From Pseudomonas sp. A-RE-19 (GTDB taxonomy: Bacteria; Pseudomonadota; Gammaproteobacteria; Pseudomonadales; Pseudomonadaceae): a stretch of DNA of 64,000 nucleotides. Below are positions 9,568-18,924 of the stretch, piece by piece. How positions within the stretch are numbered: position 1 is the stretch's first letter; every line of letters begins with the position of its first letter. The position numbers and the translations under genes were made by a program. The stretch is from positions 1 to 64,000 of the forward strand of contig NZ_JAHBDQ010000010.1 in the NCBI RefSeq assembly GCF_019956555.1, read 5' to 3'. The notes below the pieces were generated by a model that searched no databases, was not told where the DNA came from, and was given only the letters and a program-made list of their open reading frames with translations.

Positions 9568-10254
9568 TCAAGACTGGCCGTAGTCGCGGGCACCAAAAAG
9601 GGCCGTTCCGATGCGGACCCAAGTAGCGCCCATGGCAATGGCCGACTCGAGGTCATGGCTCATGCCCATGGAAAGTGTGTCGAGTGGCAGATTCAGGCTG
9701 GCTTGCAGGCTTTGCACGGCGGCAAAGGCTGCATCCTGGGCGGCGCGATCTTCAGTCGGCTCGGGAATCGCCATCAGCCCGCGCAATTTCAAACGCGGCA
9801 GCGCGCCGATGGCGTTGGCCAGGGCGGGCAGGTCGGCCGGGGTGCAGCCGGACTTGCTGGCTTCGCCACTGACGTTGACCTGGACGCAGATGTTCAATGG
9901 AGGCAAATCGGCAGGGCGTTGTTCGGACAGGCGTTGTGCGATTTTCAAGCGATCCACGGAATGCACCCAGTCGAAGTGCTCGGCAATAGCGCGAGTCTTG
10001 TTCGATTGAATGGGGCCGATGAAGTGCCAGATCAAGGGCAGGTCGGCCAATTCGAGCTGTTTGCTCAAGGCTTCCTGCAGGTAGTTTTCGCCAAAGTCGC
10101 GGATCCCGGCGGCATGCGCTTCACGCAAGGCCTCGGCGGGCTTGGTTTTGCTCACGGCCAGTAGCTGGATGCTGTTCTCATCGCGGTGAGCGGCTTTGGC
10201 AGCTGCCTGGATGCGTGAACTAACCTGAAGAATGTTGTCTGCTATCGTGGACAT
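9568..10254 (-). CDS. YggS family PLP homeostasis protein
   Basis: Protein of 228 aa with an alanine-racemase-like TIM barrel that binds pyridoxal 5'-phosphate and buffers cellular PLP. The PLP lysine is in LLAVSKTKPAEALREA. WHFIGPIQSNKTRAIAEHFDWVHSVDR and the C-terminal phosphate site SMGMSHDLESAIAMGATWVRIGTALFG are conserved. ATG 10254 (MSTIADN) is chosen over the adjacent ATG at 10257. It is divergent from pilT with only 56 bp between the starts. Confidence 0.95.
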   Translation of the reverse strand: MSTIADNILQVSSRIQAAAKAAHRDENSIQLLAVSKTKPAEALREAHAAGIRDFGENYLQEALSKQLELADLPLIWHFIGPIQSNKTRAIAEHFDWVHSVDRLKIAQRLSEQRPADLPPLNICVQVNVSGEASKSGCTPADLPALANAIGALPRLKLRGLMAIPEPTEDRAAQDAAFAAVQSLQASLNLPLDTLSMGMSHDLESAIAMGATWVRIGTALFGARDYGQS

Positions 10255-10310
10255 CAAGAGGTGCCAGCGGTCTGAAGGTTCGCGGCATTCTACTGGAATT
10301 GAGGAGCGCT

Positions 10311-11345
10311 ATGGATATCACTGAGCTGCTGGCTTTCAGCGCCAAACAGGGCGCGTCTGACCTGCACCTGTCTGCCGGCCTGCCACCGATGATCCGTGTC
10401 GACGGCGATGTACGACGCATCAACCTGCCGGCTCTGGACCACAAGGAGGTGCATGAGCTGATCTACGACATCATGAACGACCTCCAGCGAGTGGATTTCG
10501 AGAAGCATCTTGAAACCGACTTTTCTTTCGAAGTGCCTGGCGTGGCGCGTTTTCGGGTCAATGCCTTCAATCAGAACCGCGGCGCGGGAGCCGTATTTCG
10601 GACCATTCCCTCCAAGGTCCTGAGCATGGACGATCTGGGCATGGGGGAAGTGTTTCGCAAGATTACCGAAGCGCCCCGGGGGCTGGTGCTGGTGACCGGC
10701 CCGACCGGCTCCGGCAAATCCACCACGCTGGCGGCGATGATCGATTACCTGAACAACCATCGCCATCACCACATCCTCACCATCGAGGATCCGATCGAGT
10801 TCGTCCACGAATCGCGCAAATGCCTGATCAACCAGCGTGAAGTCCATCGCGATACCCGCAGCTTCGCCACGGCCCTGCGCTCGGCCCTTCGTGAAGACCC
10901 GGACGTGATTCTGGTGGGGGAGATGCGTGATCTGGAGACCATCCGCCTGGCGTTGACTGCCGCCGAGACCGGTCACCTGGTGTTCGGCACGCTGCACACC
11001 ACGTCGGCGGCGAAAACCATCGACCGGGTGGTGGACGTGTTTCCGGGCGACGAGAAATCGATGGTGCGTTCGATGCTCTCAGAGTCGTTACTGGCGGTGG
11101 TGTCCCAGACATTGGTCAAGAAGATTGGCGGCGGACGGATTGCCGCCCACGAAATCATGCTCGGCACCTCGGCGATCCGTAACCTGATCCGCGAAGACAA
11201 GGTGGCGCAGATGTATTCGTCGATTCAAACCGGAGGGTCGCTGGGGATGCAGACGCTGGATATGTGCCTGAAGGAGCTGGTGACCAAGGGCGTGATCAGC
11301 CGCGAGCATGCGCGGGAGAAGGCGCGGTCGCCGGATAACTTCTGA
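10311..11345 (+). CDS. pilT: Type IV pilus retraction ATPase PilT
   Basis: Hexameric ATPase of 344 aa that powers pilus retraction and twitching. It begins MDITELLAFSAKQGASDLHLSAG, the usual PilT start. Walker A is GPTGSGKSTT, the Asp box is TIEDPIEFVH, Walker B is ILVGEMRDLET and the His box is HLVFGTLHTTSAAKTIDR. The C-terminal AIRNLIRE retraction motif is present. GAGGAG precedes the ATG by 6 bases. In P. aeruginosa pilU follows; here the next 150 bp hold a REPIN and then an unrelated gene on the other strand. Confidence 0.97.
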   Translation: MDITELLAFSAKQGASDLHLSAGLPPMIRVDGDVRRINLPALDHKEVHELIYDIMNDLQRVDFEKHLETDFSFEVPGVARFRVNAFNQNRGAGAVFRTIPSKVLSMDDLGMGEVFRKITEAPRGLVLVTGPTGSGKSTTLAAMIDYLNNHRHHHILTIEDPIEFVHESRKCLINQREVHRDTRSFATALRSALREDPDVILVGEMRDLETIRLALTAAETGHLVFGTLHTTSAAKTIDRVVDVFPGDEKSMVRSMLSESLLAVVSQTLVKKIGGGRIAAHEIMLGTSAIRNLIREDKVAQMYSSIQTGGSLGMQTLDMCLKELVTKGVISREHAREKARSPDNF

Positions 11346-11360
11346 GGAATCCAGAAACGC

Positions 11361-11453
11361 CTTCGCGGGCAAGCCTCGCTCCTACAGGTTTTTGGTCGCG
11401 TTCAAATGGTGCGACCGACATCAATCTGTAGGAGCGAGGCTTGCCCGCGAAGA
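11361..11453. repeat. REPIN, class A REP pair
   Basis: Inverted heads (CTTCGCGGGCAAGCCTCGCT and complement) around about 37 bp, at the place where pilU would be expected after pilT. Confidence 0.9.
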
Positions 11454-11500
11454 GGCTTTCATGAGCGAAACCAATCCCGGGTCAAACCCCGGATCTCAAA

Positions 11501-12109
11501 TCAACGCTGAACAACCCGCATCGCGTTCTGTTCTTTGGGCAGAACCCGCTTGGCAACCACGTAGTGGTCTTCCCAGTACGGTTTCTTCAAGGTGTCGATG
11601 CTCACCGACTTGCCACGGCGTGGTGCGTGGATGAAGCGGTCGTTGCCCAGGTAGATGGCAACGTGATTGACCCGACGGCTCTTGATGTTGAAGAAAATCA
11701 GGTCGCCTGGCTTCAGATCGCTACGATCGACTTTCTCGCCATGACCGCTGGCCATGGCGTTGGAGGTACGAGGCAGGTCAAAGGTGGCGTCGTTGAACGC
11801 GTATTTCACCAGGCCGCTGCAATCGAACCCTTTACTTGGGCTGCTGCCACCCCAACGATAGGGTGTACCGAGGACGTTTACCGCGCGGCTCAATACGTTG
11901 CTGCTTTCCTTGGTCGCCATCGGCGGGACCAGCGCGCGGTCGGTGCTGCTCAGTTGGGTGGTCTGTTTGTTTTTGCTCGAAGGAGCAGAAGCATGGGATT
12001 TTGGGGTGTAACCATTAACGTTAGGAAGACGTTGCTCACGATTGGTGGCGTGGGCGGCCAGGGGCAATAATAGGCAAATGGTTAGCCATGTCTTGAAAAA
12101 TGGACGCAT
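11501..12109 (-). CDS. C40 family NlpC/P60 cell-wall peptidase
   Basis: Exported protein of 202 aa with signal peptide MRPFFKTWLTICLLLPLAAHAT, a Ser/Lys-rich linker and a C-terminal NlpC/P60 domain. The catalytic Cys is C97 in GFDCSGLVKYAF and the His is H149 in RVNHVAIYLG; the third polar residue is likely His in FIHAPRRG. Such enzymes cut gamma-D-Glu-diaminopimelate bonds in peptidoglycan stem peptides. The frame stays open to 12241, but the signal peptide fixes the start at 12109. No obvious operon partner. Confidence 0.93.
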   Translation of the reverse strand: MRPFFKTWLTICLLLPLAAHATNREQRLPNVNGYTPKSHASAPSSKNKQTTQLSSTDRALVPPMATKESSNVLSRAVNVLGTPYRWGGSSPSKGFDCSGLVKYAFNDATFDLPRTSNAMASGHGEKVDRSDLKPGDLIFFNIKSRRVNHVAIYLGNDRFIHAPRRGKSVSIDTLKKPYWEDHYVVAKRVLPKEQNAMRVVQR

Positions 12110-12359
12110 TAGGCAAGGCTCATATAAGTGAACGCGCAACTTTATAACAGCTTTTTTGGCCCCTTCGAGGCCGTTGGTCGATTCAACCTTGGGGTCAACG
12201 GAACCAAATAAGCGGAAAATGGACGCCATTGTCGGGCACAAGTCAGCTGCTACAGGGCTTTGACGGGAGTGAAGGTAGCATTTGCCGTATGTCGGCCGCC
12301 TGTAAAAAAGTCACAAAGAATTCAAGAATATTTCTCTATCGTGTGAATCGAGGTCATCC

Positions 12360-12791
12360 ATGAACACCTATCGACAACCCGTTTCACAACAAGATACCCA
12401 CAGCAAAGTGATTGGTTACTTGCTGTGGATTTTCGGTTTTACCGGATCTCACCGCTTCTATTACGGCAAGCCGGTGACCGGGACGATCTGGTTTTTTACC
12501 TTCGGTTTGCTGGGTATTGGCTGGTTGATCGACGTGTTTCTGATCCCTGCGATGGATCGTGAAGCAGACCTGCGGTTTACCGCCGGACCTATCGAGTACA
12601 ACGTTGCGTGGATTCTGCTGACGTTTCTGGGGGTATTCGGTGTGCACCGGATGTATCAGGGGAAGTGGATCAGCGGGTTGCTGTACCTGGTGACGGGCGG
12701 GTTGTTCTTTCTGGGGGTGTTGTATGACTTCTGGACGTTGAATGACCAGGTTTCTGTGCGCAATGCCCAGAATAGAGGCGCCTTTCAGTAA
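12360..12791 (+). CDS. TM2 domain membrane protein
   Basis: Protein of 143 aa with two tandem TM2 units. The first is GYLLWIFGFTGSHRFYYGKPVTGTIWFFTFGLLGIGWLIDVFLIPAM and the second is WILLTFLGVFGVHRMYQGKWISGLLYLVTGGLFFLGVLYDFWTL. Each pairs two helices separated by the G-x-HR-F/M-Y-x-G-K turn that defines the family. Function unknown. It stands alone, flanked by a divergent peptidase gene and a REPIN. The translation start follows GAGG at 12350-12353. Confidence 0.9.
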   Translation: MNTYRQPVSQQDTHSKVIGYLLWIFGFTGSHRFYYGKPVTGTIWFFTFGLLGIGWLIDVFLIPAMDREADLRFTAGPIEYNVAWILLTFLGVFGVHRMYQGKWISGLLYLVTGGLFFLGVLYDFWTLNDQVSVRNAQNRGAFQ

Positions 12792-12794
12792 GTC

Positions 12795-12886
12795 ATCGCG
12801 GGCAAGCCCGCTCCCACAGTGGATGTGTGTTGTCCGCAAATCTTGCGACCAACCGATAACCCTGTGGGAGCGGGCTTGCCCGCGAT
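12795..12886. repeat. REPIN, class A REP pair
   Basis: Inverted heads (ATCGCGGGCAAGCCCGCTCC and complement) between the convergent TM2 gene and pyrC'. Confidence 0.9.
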
Positions 12887-12901
12887 TGGAGTCGCGCGGT
12901 T

Positions 12902-14173
12902 TTAAGCCTGGTGACTGATCCGCCCATCCACCAGGGTATAACGCACCACGCCCGGCAGGCTGTGGCCAATGAACGGGCAGTTTTCGCCCTTGGACAGCCA
13001 GGTCTCACCGGCTACGGTCGAGGCCGCAGGGTCGAACAGCACGATATCTGCCGGCCCACCCACCGCCAGCTTGCCCGCCGGCAAGCGCAACGCTTCGGCA
13101 GGGCCGGCGCTCAAGCGTGCGAGCAGGGTCGGCAAGTCGAGCAGGCCGTCTTCCACCAATGTCATCGCCAGCGGCAACAGTAGTTCCACGCTGCTGATGC
13201 CAGGCTCGGTGGCGCCGAACGGTGCCAGTTTGGCGTCCCGCTCGTGGGGCTGGTGATGGCTGGAGATGGCGGACACCACCCCCGACTTCACCGCTGCCCG
13301 CAGGCCGTCGCGGTCAGCGCGGGTGCGCAGTGGCGGCTGGACGTGATAGAGGCTGCTGAAGTCGATCAGCGCTTCGTCGGTGAGGATCAGTTGATACAAC
13401 GCCACATCCGCCGTGACCTTCAGGCCTCGGGCCTGGGCCTGGGCGATCAACGCCACACCGCGGGCGCTGGTGAGCTGGCTGAAGTGAGCACGCACGCCGC
13501 TTTGCTCGACCAGCAGCAGATCCCGGGCCAGGGCCACGGTTTCGGCGGTTTCCGGAATGCCTGGCAAACCGAGGAAACTGGCGGTCGGGCCTTCGTGAGC
13601 CAGGCCACCTTCGGCCAGATCATGATCCTGCGAGTTGAAAATCACGGTCAGGTCGAACGTCGCTGCGTATTCCAGCGCCCGGCACAGGGTGCGGGTGTTG
13701 CGGAAGCTCTCCAGACCGTTGCCGAAGGCCACGCAGCCGGCATCGCGCAGCGCAACGAGCTCTGCGAGCTGCTCGCCGTCCAGGCCTTTGCTCAGGGCGC
13801 CGATCGGGAAGACTTTGGTGTTGCCGGCTTCGCGGGCGCGGTCGAGGATCAGTTCGGCCACGGCCGAGGTGTCCAGCACCGGTCTGGTTTTCGGTGGGCA
13901 GCACAGGCTGGTGACGCCACCGGCAGCGGCGGCGCGGGTTTCGCTGGCGATCGAGCCTTTGCGGCTGTAGCCCGGCTCGCGCAGGGCGACGTTCAGGTCA
14001 ACCAGGCCAGGGGCGGCCACCAGGCCTTGGGCGTCGAGGGTGTCGACGGCAACGAAGCCGGCCGGCGCAGCGCCCAGGGCGATGATCTTGCAGGCTTCAA
14101 CGTGGATATCAGTCACTTGATCCAGGCCGCTGGTCGGATCGATAACGCGTGCGCCGAGAATGCTGAGCTTCAC
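12902..14173 (-). CDS. pyrC': Dihydroorotase-like PyrC', probably non-catalytic
   Basis: Amidohydrolase-fold protein of 423 aa. The usual metal-binding HxH of dihydroorotase is replaced: the segment reads [13 protein letters not shown] where active enzymes have DxHxHxRxPG. The Pseudomonas pyrBC' literature describes such a protein as an inactive dihydroorotase that is needed to assemble the large aspartate transcarbamoylase complex, and this copy fits. Its ATG overlaps the pyrB stop by 4 bp, so the two subunits are coupled in translation. The active dihydroorotase must be encoded elsewhere. Confidence 0.93.
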   Translation of the reverse strand: MKLSILGARVIDPTSGLDQVTDIHVEACKIIALGAAPAGFVAVDTLDAQGLVAAPGLVDLNVALREPGYSRKGSIASETRAAAAGGVTSLCCPPKTRPVLDTSAVAELILDRAREAGNTKVFPIGALSKGLDGEQLAELVALRDAGCVAFGNGLESFRNTRTLCRALEYAATFDLTVIFNSQDHDLAEGGLAHEGPTASFLGLPGIPETAETVALARDLLLVEQSGVRAHFSQLTSARGVALIAQAQARGLKVTADVALYQLILTDEALIDFSSLYHVQPPLRTRADRDGLRAAVKSGVVSAISSHHQPHERDAKLAPFGATEPGISSVELLLPLAMTLVEDGLLDLPTLLARLSAGPAEALRLPAGKLAVGGPADIVLFDPAASTVAGETWLSKGENCPFIGHSLPGVVRYTLVDGRISHQA

Positions 14174-15174
14174 TGGGCGTTCTCCTGCTCGAATTGGCGC
14201 TGGGCAGTTTGCCCGCTCATGGCCATGGACAGCACAGCCATACGAATCGCGATGCCGTAGGTCACCTGGTTGAGGATCACCGAGTGCGGACCGTCGGCCA
14301 CCGCCGACTCAATTTCCACCCCACGGTTGATCGGCCCCGGGTGCATGACGATGCAATCCGGTTTGGCCCCGGCCAGGCGCGCGGTGGTCAGGCCGAACAG
14401 GCGGTAGAACTCGCCTTCGCTCGGCAACAGGCCGCCGGTCATGCGTTCACGCTGCAGGCGCAGCATGATCACCACGTCGACGTCTTTCAGGCCTTCGGTC
14501 ATGTCGGTGTAGACCTTCACACCGTACTGCTCGATGCCGATCGGCAGCAGGGTTTTCGGCGCGATCACACGAATGTCCGGGCAGCCGAGGGTTTTCAGGG
14601 CCAGCATGTTCGAGCGCGCCACCCGCGAGTGCAGGATGTCGCCGACGATGGCCACCGAGAGGTTTTCGAAGCCGCCCTTGTGCCGACGAATAGTGAGCAT
14701 GTCGAGCATGCCCTGGGTCGGGTGGGCGTGACGGCCGTCACCGCCGTTGATGATCGCCACTTGCGGGCAGACATGCTCGGCAATGAAGTGCGCCGCCCCG
14801 GAGTCACCGTGACGCACGACGAACATGTCGGCGGCCATGGCTTCCAGATTGCGCAGGGTGTCGAGCAGGGTTTCGCCCTTGCTTGCCGACGACGTGGACA
14901 CGTTCAGGGTGATCACGTCTGCCGACAGCCGCTGAGCCGCCAGTTCGAAGGTGGTGCGGGTGCGGGTGGAGTTCTCGAAGAACACGTTGCACACGGTCTT
15001 GCCGCGCAGCAACGGGACCTTCTTCACCGCCCGGGCGCCGACTTCGAGAAACGAGTCGGCGGTGTCGAGGATTTCCGTCAGCAGCTCACGGCGCAAACCG
15101 TCGAGCGAGAGGAAGTGGCGCAGCTGGCCCTGATCATTGAGCTGCAGCGGGCGCTTGGTTTCTAGAGGCGTCAT
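14170..15174 (-). CDS. pyrB: Aspartate carbamoyltransferase catalytic subunit
   Basis: Enzyme of 334 aa that joins carbamoyl phosphate and aspartate in the second step of pyrimidine synthesis. The carbamoyl-phosphate loop is [33 protein letters not shown] and [14 protein letters not shown] are typical. The start at 15174 ([14 protein letters not shown]) gives the Pseudomonas length; a further in-frame ATG at 15192 adds six residues. The N-terminal extension before the catalytic core is normal for pseudomonad PyrB, which assembles with PyrC' in a dodecamer. Confidence 0.96.
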   Translation of the reverse strand: MTPLETKRPLQLNDQGQLRHFLSLDGLRRELLTEILDTADSFLEVGARAVKKVPLLRGKTVCNVFFENSTRTRTTFELAAQRLSADVITLNVSTSSASKGETLLDTLRNLEAMAADMFVVRHGDSGAAHFIAEHVCPQVAIINGGDGRHAHPTQGMLDMLTIRRHKGGFENLSVAIVGDILHSRVARSNMLALKTLGCPDIRVIAPKTLLPIGIEQYGVKVYTDMTEGLKDVDVVIMLRLQRERMTGGLLPSEGEFYRLFGLTTARLAGAKPDCIVMHPGPINRGVEIESAVADGPHSVILNQVTYGIAIRMAVLSMAMSGQTAQRQFEQENAQ

Positions 15175-15201
15175 CGCGAGGGGGACTCTCAATAGGGCGA
15201 A

Positions 15202-15705
15202 TTAAAGGGCGAGGTCTTGAAGTTCGAGCTTGAGTTCCGGGCCGGACAACTTCACGCGCTCATGGGCTGCCAGCGACAGCGTCGCGCCAACCACGTTCGG
15301 GCGGATCGGCAGCTCACCGGCGTCCAGGTCCAGCAGGCACACCAGCGTCACGCTGGCCGGGCGACCGTAGTCGAAGAGTTCGTTCATCGCGGCGCGGATG
15401 GTCCGGCCGCTCATCAGCACGTCGTCGATCAGCACCAGATGCTGGCCTTCGATCTCGAACGGCAGTGCCGAAGGGCGTACTTGCGGGTGCAGGCCATTCT
15501 GGCTGAAGTCGTCGCGGTAGAACGAAACATCCAGGGTGCCCAGGGGCGAATCGCTGCCCAGTTCATCGAGCAATGCCTGAGCGACCCAGACGCCACCGGT
15601 TCGAATGCCGATGTAACGCGGTTCGCTGATGCCACGGTTTTCCAGATAAGCCTTGAGACGGATCGCCATCTGGCTGATCAGTTCGGCGGGATTGGGCAGG
15701 CTCAT
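15202..15705 (-). CDS. pyrR: PyrR, pyrimidine regulatory protein / uracil phosphoribosyltransferase-like
   Basis: Phosphoribosyltransferase-fold protein of 167 aa with the PRPP loop [20 protein letters not shown] and the PyrR segment [14 protein letters not shown]. In Gram-positives PyrR is an RNA-binding attenuation regulator with weak UPRT activity. In Pseudomonas its exact role is less clear. It leads the pyrR-pyrB-pyrC' run with 27 bp to pyrB. A stem-loop with 8-bp arms lies just upstream of its ribosome-binding site. Confidence 0.94.
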   Translation of the reverse strand: MSLPNPAELISQMAIRLKAYLENRGISEPRYIGIRTGGVWVAQALLDELGSDSPLGTLDVSFYRDDFSQNGLHPQVRPSALPFEIEGQHLVLIDDVLMSGRTIRAAMNELFDYGRPASVTLVCLLDLDAGELPIRPNVVGATLSLAAHERVKLSGPELKLELQDLAL

Positions 15706-15723
15706 GGTTTGCTCCTTCTTTGT

Positions 15724-15757
15724 CCCGAGCCGGATGCTGCTTGAGTGGTGGCTCGGG
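15724..15757 (-). promoter_or_regulatory. Stem-loop in the pyrR leader
   Basis: Arms CCCGAGCC (15724-15731) and GGCTCGGG (15750-15757) are perfect complements with an 18-nt loop, placed directly upstream of the AAGGAG ribosome-binding site of pyrR. There is no T-run, so it does not look like an intrinsic terminator. It could be a PyrR target or an RBS-proximal structure; this is inference. Confidence 0.4.
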
Positions 15758-15804
15758 TTGTCGCTAAGGGAGACGCCGCAGCGGCTCTTCAGAATTGGGT
15801 GCGG

Positions 15805-16242
15805 TCAGGATTCAAACAGTGCGGTGTTCTCGTCGAGCCAGCCTTGCAACAGCAGGGCGGCGGCGATGGCATCGACCGGGTTGTCGCGGTAACTGCCTTT
15901 CTGGCCGCCCCGGACCAGGCGTTCGCCCTTGGCCTCGAAGGTGGTCAGGCGCTCGTCATGCGTATAGAAGGGCAGGTTGTAGCGGCCGTTCAGGCGTCGG
16001 GCGAACTTCTCGGCCCGCAGGCACATGTCGCTCGGCGTGCCATCCATGTTCAGCGGCAGGCCGACCACCACCGCGTCGGGTTTCCACTCTTTAATCAGGG
16101 CTTCGACCTGATTCCAGTCGGGAATGCCGTTTTGCGCCTTCAAGGTGCATAGCTCGCGGGCCTGGCCGGTAATCACCTGGCCGACCGCAACGCCGATCTG
16201 CTTGGTGCCGTAGTCGAAACCCAAAATCAGCCGCAGGGCCAT
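15805..16242 (-). CDS. ruvX: Holliday junction resolvase-like / pre-16S rRNA nuclease YqgF
   Basis: RNase H-fold protein of 145 aa. The N-terminal LILGFDYGTKQIGVAVGQ carries the catalytic Asp, VVGLPLNMDGTPSDM and the C-terminal DNPVDAIAAALLLQGWL the others. E. coli YqgF is implicated in maturation of the 16S rRNA 5' end. The first base overlaps the stop of algH/yqgE by one nucleotide, and the yqgE-yqgF pair is conserved in many bacteria. Confidence 0.95.
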   Translation of the reverse strand: MALRLILGFDYGTKQIGVAVGQVITGQARELCTLKAQNGIPDWNQVEALIKEWKPDAVVVGLPLNMDGTPSDMCLRAEKFARRLNGRYNLPFYTHDERLTTFEAKGERLVRGGQKGSYRDNPVDAIAAALLLQGWLDENTALFES

Positions 16243-16814
16243 CAGGCGTGCCCCGCCTGGCTGGTGAGCAGGCTGAGATTGACGCCCAGGTGTTTGGCCG
16301 CCGCTTCAAGGCGCAATTCACTGCTGGTGTTGAACAGGATGTCGGCATCGAACGGGCAAGTCAGCCAGGCGTTATCGGCCAGCTCGGCTTCCAATTGCCC
16401 GGCTTCCCAGCCGGCGTAGCCGAGGGTGATCAGGCTCTTCGCGGGGCCGACGCCATCGGCGATGGCGAACAGCACGTCCTGGGAGGTCGACAGGGACAAC
16501 TCGCCTTCCAGATCAACGGTCGCCTGAAAAGATTGACCCGATGGGTGCAGGACAAAACCGCGATCGGTTTGCACCGGGCCGCCGATAAAGATCGGTACAT
16601 GCTGACAGAGCACCGGCGGTTCGATATCGGGGCGCAATTGCTCGAGGATATCGGCCAGGTTCAGGTCCTGCGGACGGTTGACCACCAGCCCCATGGCACC
16701 ATTGGCCGTGTGCTCGACGATGTAGGTCAAGGTGTGCGCAAAGTTCGGGTCGGCCATGTGAGGCATGGCGATCAGGAAGTGATGCTTGAGGTAGCTGGGG
16801 CTGACGTTCTTCAT
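16242..16814 (-). CDS. algH: YqgE/AlgH family protein
   Basis: Protein of 190 aa of the UPF0301/DUF179 family. Signatures are SYLKHHFLIAMPHMADPNFAHTLTYIVEHTANGAMGLVVNRP and IFIGGPVQTDRGFVLH. P. aeruginosa AlgH was named for an effect on alginate production, but the molecular activity is unclear. The start at 16814 gives the standard MKNVSPSYLKHH N-terminus; the frame is open to 16850. It is coupled to ruvX. Confidence 0.94.
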   Translation of the reverse strand: MKNVSPSYLKHHFLIAMPHMADPNFAHTLTYIVEHTANGAMGLVVNRPQDLNLADILEQLRPDIEPPVLCQHVPIFIGGPVQTDRGFVLHPSGQSFQATVDLEGELSLSTSQDVLFAIADGVGPAKSLITLGYAGWEAGQLEAELADNAWLTCPFDADILFNTSSELRLEAAAKHLGVNLSLLTSQAGHA

Positions 16815-16889
16815 GAGCGCTAGTGTGGCGTTGGAGGGGCGAACTGACAAGCCGAGGATGTCGCAATTTGGCAGTCGGCACAGACCAAA

Positions 16890-16979
16890 TGTGGGAGCGA
16901 GCCTGCTCGCGATGACGGCGGTACATTCAAAATCGAGGTGTCAGACAGACCGCCATCGCGAGCAGGCTCGCTCCCACAG
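16890..16979. repeat. REPIN, class A REP pair
   Basis: Inverted heads (TGTGGGAGCGAGCCTGCTCG and complement) between algH and tonB, both on the minus strand. Confidence 0.9.
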
Positions 16980-16993
16980 AGATTTATGGGGTG

Positions 16994-17893
16994 TCAGTTG
17001 CTGAACAACTGGTCCCCACGCGCAAACTTCCAGGTGCGGATGATTTCCAGGCGGTCGATGTCTGACAGGTCCCCGGTAAATGGTGCAAACGGCGCGGCCA
17101 GCCGCACGATGCGCTGGGCGGCCTGGTCCAGCAGCGGCTGGCCGGACGATTCGAGCACCAGCACTTCATACAGCGAGCCGTCGCGGTTGATCGAGACCAT
17201 CAGTCGCAAATTACCGTAAATCTGTTTGCGCCGAGCCTCGTCGGGGTAGTTGAGGTTGCCGATGCGCTCGACCTTCTTGCGCCATTCATCTTTGTACCAG
17301 GCGCCTTTGTCGCGCATGGTCGACGCGGCGCTCAGACGGTGGATGCGCGGGCGCTTGGCGTACAGCTGTTGTTCGTTGGCCAGCTCCGCTTCCAGGCTGG
17401 CGATGTCGCTGGACAGCTGCGAGCTGTCGAACGTCGGTGCCGCCACTTCGGGTTTGGTTTGGGGCTTGGGTTCTTCCGTCTTGGTTGCGGCTTTTTTCGG
17501 CTTCGGCGCGACGGTGGTCACAGACGCCTTGGGCGCGGCTTCCTGCACTTGAGGCTTGGACGCCGGCGGTGGGGTGACTTTCTGCACCTTGTTGTCCTGG
17601 AATGGCGCGACCTCGGTGGTCTTGGGAATCGCCTTTTTCTCCAGGGTGCCGCTGCCTTCCTGATTTTCCTGGGCGAGAAAGTCAGCTTTCGCAGGCTTCT
17701 TCTCGCTTTTGAACGTGGCGAGGGTGATTTCCAGGGTTTTGCTGATTTGCTGGGGTTCGACCATGGAGAACCCGACGCCCAACAGCAAGGCCAGGTGAAT
17801 CAGCGCCGCGAGAAACAGGGTAAAACCGAGGCGATCAGCCGGACGCACGCCACGGTGGGCGAGTTCAGGGGGCAGATCGGACGGGAGTGTCAT
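16994..17893 (-). CDS. tonB: TonB-family energy transducer
   Basis: Protein of 299 aa. It has one N-terminal membrane helix (LGFTLFLAALIHLALLLGVGF) with the SxxxH-like face of TonB proteins, a long Lys/Pro/Ala-rich periplasmic stretch, a coiled segment SSQLSSDIASLEAELANEQQLYAKR, and a C-terminal TonB domain with YPDEARRKQIYGNLRLMVSINRDGSLYEVLVLESSG. Synteny with gshB and pilG matches P. aeruginosa tonB3, which is linked to twitching rather than to iron uptake. The start at 17893 (MTLPSDLPPE) gives the canonical N-terminus; the frame is open to 17974. Confidence 0.93.
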   Translation of the reverse strand: MTLPSDLPPELAHRGVRPADRLGFTLFLAALIHLALLLGVGFSMVEPQQISKTLEITLATFKSEKKPAKADFLAQENQEGSGTLEKKAIPKTTEVAPFQDNKVQKVTPPPASKPQVQEAAPKASVTTVAPKPKKAATKTEEPKPQTKPEVAAPTFDSSQLSSDIASLEAELANEQQLYAKRPRIHRLSAASTMRDKGAWYKDEWRKKVERIGNLNYPDEARRKQIYGNLRLMVSINRDGSLYEVLVLESSGQPLLDQAAQRIVRLAAPFAPFTGDLSDIDRLEIIRTWKFARGDQLFSN

Positions 17894-17970
17894 AACAAGA
17901 AAACCAACATCGCGTTTTTTACAGGCCGGGGATGATAACGCAATGTTGGAAGTTTCTTGGCTGTTCTCGA

Positions 17971-18924
17971 TCAACGAGTCTTGAGCTTCTGATCGATGGC
18001 ATCCATCAAAAGGCCACCAATGTCGGTGCCGAACGCGTTATCGATCTCGCGAATGCAGGTCGGGCTGGTGACGTTGATTTCGGTCAGATGCTCACCGATC
18101 ACATCCAGGCCGACGAACAGCAAACCCTTCTCCCGCAGGGTGGGGCCGACTTGCGCGGCGATCCAGCGATCTTTCTCGGTCAGCGGTCGGGCTTCGCCAC
18201 GGCCACCGGCGGCGAGGTTGCCACGGGTTTCACCGAGCGCGGGAATCCGGGCCAGGCAGTAATCCACCGGTTCGCCATCGATCATCAGGATGCGCTTGTC
18301 GCCATCAACGATCGCCGGCAGGTAGCCCTGGATCATGATCTGCTGGCGGCCATGCAAGGTCAGGGTTTCGAGGATCACCGACAGGTTCGGGTGGCCAGCG
18401 GTGTGACGGAAGATCGACGAGCCGCCCATGCCGTCCAGCGGCTTGAGGATCACGTCGCCGTGATGGTCGGCGAATTCACGCAAGACGTCCGGGCGACGGC
18501 TGACGATGGTCGGCGGTGTGCACTGCGGGAACAGCGTTGCGAACAGCTTTTCGTTGCAGTCACGCAGGCTTTGCGGCTTGTTGACCACCAGCACGCCGGC
18601 GCGTTCGGCCTGCTCCAGCAGGTAAGTGGAGTAGACGAACTCCATGTCGAACGGCGGATCCTTGCGCATCAGGATCACGTCCAGATCGCTCAGCAACGCG
18701 TCGCTTTCGGCGCCCAGTTCAAACCATTTTTCCGGGTTGGCGAACACCTTCAGCGGACGCATCCGCCCGCGAGCCTCGCCTTCGGCCTGATACAAATCAC
18801 GCTGTTCCATATAGAACAGTTCCCAGCCACGCTTTTGCGCGGCCAGCAGCATGGCCAGCGAGCTATCCTTTTTATAGGAAATGCTGGCGATAGGGTCCAT
18901 GACAATCCCGACGCGAACGCTCAT
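17971..18924 (-). CDS. gshB: Glutathione synthetase
   Basis: ATP-grasp ligase of 317 aa that adds glycine to gamma-glutamylcysteine. It starts MSVRVGIVMDPIASISYKKDSSLAMLLAAQ, the family N-terminus. KPLDGMGGSSIFR and EINVTSPTCIREID carry ATP- and Mg-binding residues, and the loop GDKRILMIDGEPVDYCLARIP is typical. The start at 18924 is preceded by GAGGAAA. It is divergent from pilG, as in P. aeruginosa. Confidence 0.97.
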   Translation of the reverse strand: MSVRVGIVMDPIASISYKKDSSLAMLLAAQKRGWELFYMEQRDLYQAEGEARGRMRPLKVFANPEKWFELGAESDALLSDLDVILMRKDPPFDMEFVYSTYLLEQAERAGVLVVNKPQSLRDCNEKLFATLFPQCTPPTIVSRRPDVLREFADHHGDVILKPLDGMGGSSIFRHTAGHPNLSVILETLTLHGRQQIMIQGYLPAIVDGDKRILMIDGEPVDYCLARIPALGETRGNLAAGGRGEARPLTEKDRWIAAQVGPTLREKGLLFVGLDVIGEHLTEINVTSPTCIREIDNAFGTDIGGLLMDAIDQKLKTR

